DNA of 7,346 bases from contig JAITCK010000213.1 in NCBI GenBank assembly GCA_031283115.1, positions 1 through 7,346 of the forward strand. The letters run 5' to 3'. The notes beneath the pieces were generated by a model. It saw only the letters and a list, made by a program, of their open reading frames with translations. It ran no database searches and was not told the DNA's origin. The position numbers and the translations under genes are program-made. The DNA is from Cellulomonadaceae bacterium. Its GTDB lineage: Bacteria > Actinomycetota > Actinomycetes > Actinomycetales > Cellulomonadaceae. This document shows, piece after piece, positions 5,123 through 7,346 of the stretch; within the stretch, counting starts at the first letter, position 1, and each line of letters begins with the position of its first letter.

Positions 5123-6802
5123 TCAGGCGGTTTGTTGGCGGTCCAGGGCGGCCGCGATGAGACCCTTGAAGAGGGGGTGAGACCGGGTGGGACGGGATTT
5201 GAACTCGGGGTGGGCCTGCGTGGACACGTAGTAAGGGTGAACGTCGGCAGGCAGTTCCACAAACTCGACCAGGGACCGGTCGGGCGAAACACCCGAAATG
5301 ACCAGGCCAGAGGACTCCAGTTCTTCGCGGTAGGCGTTGTTGACTTCGTAACGGTGGCGGTGACGCTCACTGACCGTGGTCGCCTCGTAGGCGCCAGCGA
5401 TGACAGAACCGGGAGTCAGGGCGGCCTCGTATTCGCCCAACCGCATAGTTCCACCCATGTCACCTTGACCGGAGACGAAAGCCTCCTGCTCAGCCATGGT
5501 GGCAACCACGGGATGCGTGGTTTCGGGGTGGAACTCGGTGGAGGAAGCATCCTCATAACCGAGCACGTTGCGGGCGTATTCGATCACCATGGACTGGAGA
5601 CCTAAGCAGATACCCAGGGTGGGAACCTTATTTTCGCGGGCCCAGCGCAGGGCGCCCAACTTGCCTTCGATGCCGCGCACGCCAAAGCCGCCCGGCACCA
5701 GTATGGCGTCTACGCCACCCAAGGCTTCGTCGGCCCCGTCGGGGGTCTGGCACATGTCGGAGGCCACCCAGCGGATAACCACCTTGGCGTCGTTGGCGAA
5801 ACCGCCCGCCCGCAAGGCTTCCGTCACGGACAGGTAGGCGTCCGGCAAGTCAATGTACTTGCCTACCAGGGCCACCTCAACAGTGTGTTTGGGGTGGTGG
5901 ACGCGGTCAAGCAGGGTATCCCAGCCAGCCCAGTCCACGTCACGGAAGGGCAGGTCCAGGCGGCGCACCACGGTGGCGTCGATGCCTTCGGCGTGAAGCA
6001 CGCGGGGAATGTCGTAGATGCTGGGGGCGTCCGGGCAACTCGCCACGGCCTCAGTGTCGACGTCGCAGAAGGCGGCAATCTTGCCTTTGATGCCCTCGGG
6101 CAGGTGGCGGTCGCTGCGTAAAACGAGGGCGTCCGGCTGGATGCCCAGGTTGCGCAGGGCTGCCACCGAGTGTTGGGTGGGTTTGGTTTTCAGTTCGCCC
6201 GACGGCGCAATGTAAGGCACCAGGGAGACGTGCAGGAAGAAGCAGTTGTCGCGGCCTAATTCGTGGCGAATCTGCCGGGCTGCCTCCAAGAAGGGCAGGG
6301 ATTCGATGTCACCAACCGTGCCGCCAATCTCGGTGATGATAACGTCAATGTCGGCGTCGGCCTGGTCCCGCATCCGCGCCTTGATAGCGTCGGTGATGTG
6401 GGGGATGACCTGCACAGTGTCACCCAAATATTCGCCGCGCCGCTCCTTAGCGATGACGCCCGCGTAAATCTGGCCGGTGGTCACGTTGGCTGAGGCCGGC
6501 AACTCCACATCCAAGAACCGCTCATAGTGGCCGATGTCCAGGTCAGTTTCGGCGCCGTCACGGGTGACAAACACTTCACCATGCTGAAAAGGGTTCATGG
6601 TGCCGGGGTCAACGTTGATGTAAGGATCCAGTTTCTGCATGGTCACCCGCAGGCCGCGGGCCCGCAGCAGGCGGCCCAGTGAGGAGGCCGTGAGCCCCTT
6701 CCCCAGGGACGAGACCACACCCCCCGTCACAAAAATGTGCCGCACCGGGCCTTGAACACTACTCTTACGCTTCTGGCCCTTGAGCCTGGAGAGGTCTACC
6801 AC
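5123..6802 (-). CDS. pyrG: CTP synthase (glutamine-hydrolysing)
   Basis: A 559-residue complete enzyme converting UTP, ATP and glutamine to CTP, the last step of pyrimidine nucleotide synthesis. The N-terminal amidoligase domain (about 21-285) shows the P-loop [15 protein letters not shown] (27-41), [23 protein letters not shown] (57-79), the Mg/ATP region [15 protein letters not shown] (82-96) and [11 protein letters not shown] (158-168). The C-terminal class I glutaminase domain (about 308-552) has VPGGFGVRG (369-377), nucleophile Cys399 in GICLGLQ, and the His531/Glu533 pair in QAHPEF. The start is GTG: an in-frame TGA lies just two codons upstream, the next Met is residue 55 inside the conserved domain, and an AGGA sits 9 nt before it. 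This leaves a basic 20-residue extension (K/R at 6, 8, 11-13) before the conserved core. A membrane-protein gene ends 40 nt upstream and the NUDIX gene begins 1 nt after the stop. Confidence 0.98.
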   Translation of the reverse strand: MVDLSRLKGQKRKSSVQGPVRHIFVTGGVVSSLGKGLTASSLGRLLRARGLRVTMQKLDPYINVDPGTMNPFQHGEVFVTRDGAETDLDIGHYERFLDVELPASANVTTGQIYAGVIAKERRGEYLGDTVQVIPHITDAIKARMRDQADADIDVIITEIGGTVGDIESLPFLEAARQIRHELGRDNCFFLHVSLVPYIAPSGELKTKPTQHSVAALRNLGIQPDALVLRSDRHLPEGIKGKIAAFCDVDTEAVASCPDAPSIYDIPRVLHAEGIDATVVRRLDLPFRDVDWAGWDTLLDRVHHPKHTVEVALVGKYIDLPDAYLSVTEALRAGGFANDAKVVIRWVASDMCQTPDGADEALGGVDAILVPGGFGVRGIEGKLGALRWARENKVPTLGICLGLQSMVIEYARNVLGYEDASSTEFHPETTHPVVATMAEQEAFVSGQGDMGGTMRLGEYEAALTPGSVIAGAYEATTVSERHRHRYEVNNAYREELESSGLVISGVSPDRSLVEFVELPADVHPYYVSTQAHPEFKSRPTRSHPLFKGLIAAALDRQQTA

Positions 6803-6810
6803 GGAACTTC

Positions 6811-6816
6811 ATCCTA
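6811..6816 (-). promoter_or_regulatory. Ribosome binding site that fixes the GTG start of pyrG
   Basis: On the - strand these bases read TAGGAT. The AGGA core (6815-6812) is 9 nt before the GTG at 6802. The ATG overlapping this motif (6812-6810) is in a different frame, and the pyrG frame has a TGA at 6811-6809, so GTG is the only sensible start. Confidence 0.6.
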
Positions 6817-6842
6817 ACGGTTATTGGCGGGTGCGCTGGTTT

Positions 6843-7346
6843 TTACCGGGTGCGTCGCAGAGCCGGGTTGAATCGGTTGGCAAGTTTGCGGGCTGCGGTC
6901 ACGGTGGTACGGCGCAAGGCGGGGTCAATCATGGCGACAGCGACAACAACCACGGCGGCAAGGGTTCCAGCCTGGATTCCTCGCCCCACAGCGTCAGCCA
7001 TAGCGCCAATTCCCTGCTCTGCCGTGGGCAGGGGAAGAAGGCGCCCCAGCAGAGCACCCAGGGCCACACCCACAATGACCACCGCGAGCGTCAACGGCAA
7101 ACCCTGCAGGGCATCCCGGCCCGCGTGACGCCGCACAGCCAAAAGCAGCAGAACAGCGGCCACAGCCATCCCCAGGGTGGTTGCGCCGCCAAGCACAGCC
7201 AACACCTGCCCCCAACTGGGGAAGATGACGGCCGGAGGAAGAATCGCCGCAACAAAAACCCCGTCGGGAGGTGTCCCCCAAAAGGCAGGAATACGGTGCA
7301 TCACCGCAGGGGAAGCCAGCACAGCCACCGTCACAACAAGCCAACC
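6843..7346 (-). CDS. C-terminal part of a polytopic membrane protein, possibly MurJ-like
   Basis: The frame stays open to the right edge (the GTG at 7334 is preceded by in-frame codons for Gly-Trp-Leu-Val), so the N-terminal part lies outside the window. The visible 167 residues show about four hydrophobic segments: one at the edge (WLVVTVAVLASPAV), one ending in AAVLLLLAV followed by basic RRHAGR, one TLAVVIVGVALGALLGRLL, and one TLAAVVVVAVAMI. They are followed by a short basic cytoplasmic tail, RRTTVTAARKLANRFNPALRRTR. The pattern TTLGMAVAAVLLLLAVRRHAGRDAL resembles the last helices of actinobacterial MurJ/MviN lipid II flippases, and cell-envelope genes are common before pyrG in this phylum. 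This rests on general similarity with no diagnostic motif, so any other multi-pass membrane protein remains possible. It ends 40 nt before pyrG and may be co-transcribed with it. Confidence 0.5.
   Translation of the reverse strand, partial: GWLVVTVAVLASPAVMHRIPAFWGTPPDGVFVAAILPPAVIFPSWGQVLAVLGGATTLGMAVAAVLLLLAVRRHAGRDALQGLPLTLAVVIVGVALGALLGRLLPLPTAEQGIGAMADAVGRGIQAGTLAAVVVVAVAMIDPALRRTTVTAARKLANRFNPALRRTR

Noticed and set aside
5122..5370. The NUDIX frame stays open for 83 codons upstream of the ATG at 5121, inside pyrG.
   Set aside because: The extension is low-complexity Pro/Ser/Thr sequence antisense in phase to the real pyrG codons; PyrG coding there is conserved (QAHPEF region), and homologues start near MADTTGL.
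5108..5605. A 165-residue + strand open frame opposite the 3' end of pyrG.
   Set aside because: It is the complement of conserved PyrG sequence, has no Shine-Dalgarno or known motif, and is expected in GC-rich DNA.
6829..6855. GGGTGCG occurs twice between the membrane-protein gene and pyrG.
   Set aside because: It is a 7-base direct repeat in GC-rich DNA, does not form a hairpin and has no promoter-like context.

Overview
The window is high-GC DNA with short intergenic gaps and strongly GC-rich third codon positions. The gene order CTP synthase followed by a NUDIX hydrolase is typical of Actinobacteria (Mycobacterium tuberculosis pyrG-Rv1700), and most protein sequences look actinobacterial. 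The genus cannot be fixed from the window; no xerD follows the NUDIX gene and no ruvC follows yebC, so synteny with mycobacteria or streptomycetes is only partial.

Layout. Positions 1-1102 (+ strand) carry the 3' part of a small helical protein gene, overlapping by 4 bp a lipoprotein trypsin-like serine protease. These converge on a - strand DUF937 gene (1205-1843) across a 13-bp-stem terminator at 1136-1184. Everything further right is also on the - strand. Read in transcription order it runs: the C-terminal part of a polytopic membrane protein, possibly MurJ-like (7346-6843), pyrG (6802-5123), a NUDIX ADP-ribose pyrophosphatase-like gene (5121-4477), a 223-nt structured intergenic region, signal peptidase I lepB (4253-3531), pdxT (3477-2782), yebC (2778-2014), a 16-bp GC-rich hairpin, then the DUF937 gene.

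How the genes work together. pyrG and the NUDIX gene are separated by one base and are probably translationally coupled: nucleotide synthesis beside nucleotide-sugar clean-up. pdxT and yebC are 3 nt apart and also form a unit; pdxT appears to have its own promoter with a -10 box 8 nt before its ATG, which suggests a leaderless mRNA. The PLP synthase partner PdxS is not in the window. lepB stands between two structured stretches and may be expressed on its own.

I found no mobile element, CRISPR array, tRNA or rRNA. The window is mostly conserved housekeeping DNA. The least expected features are non-coding: three copies of one octamer at exact 17-bp spacing that can form competing hairpins just before lepB, and a hairpin with T-run and A-run in the reverse of terminator order. 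The conserved genes add a NUDIX box lacking its usual glycine.
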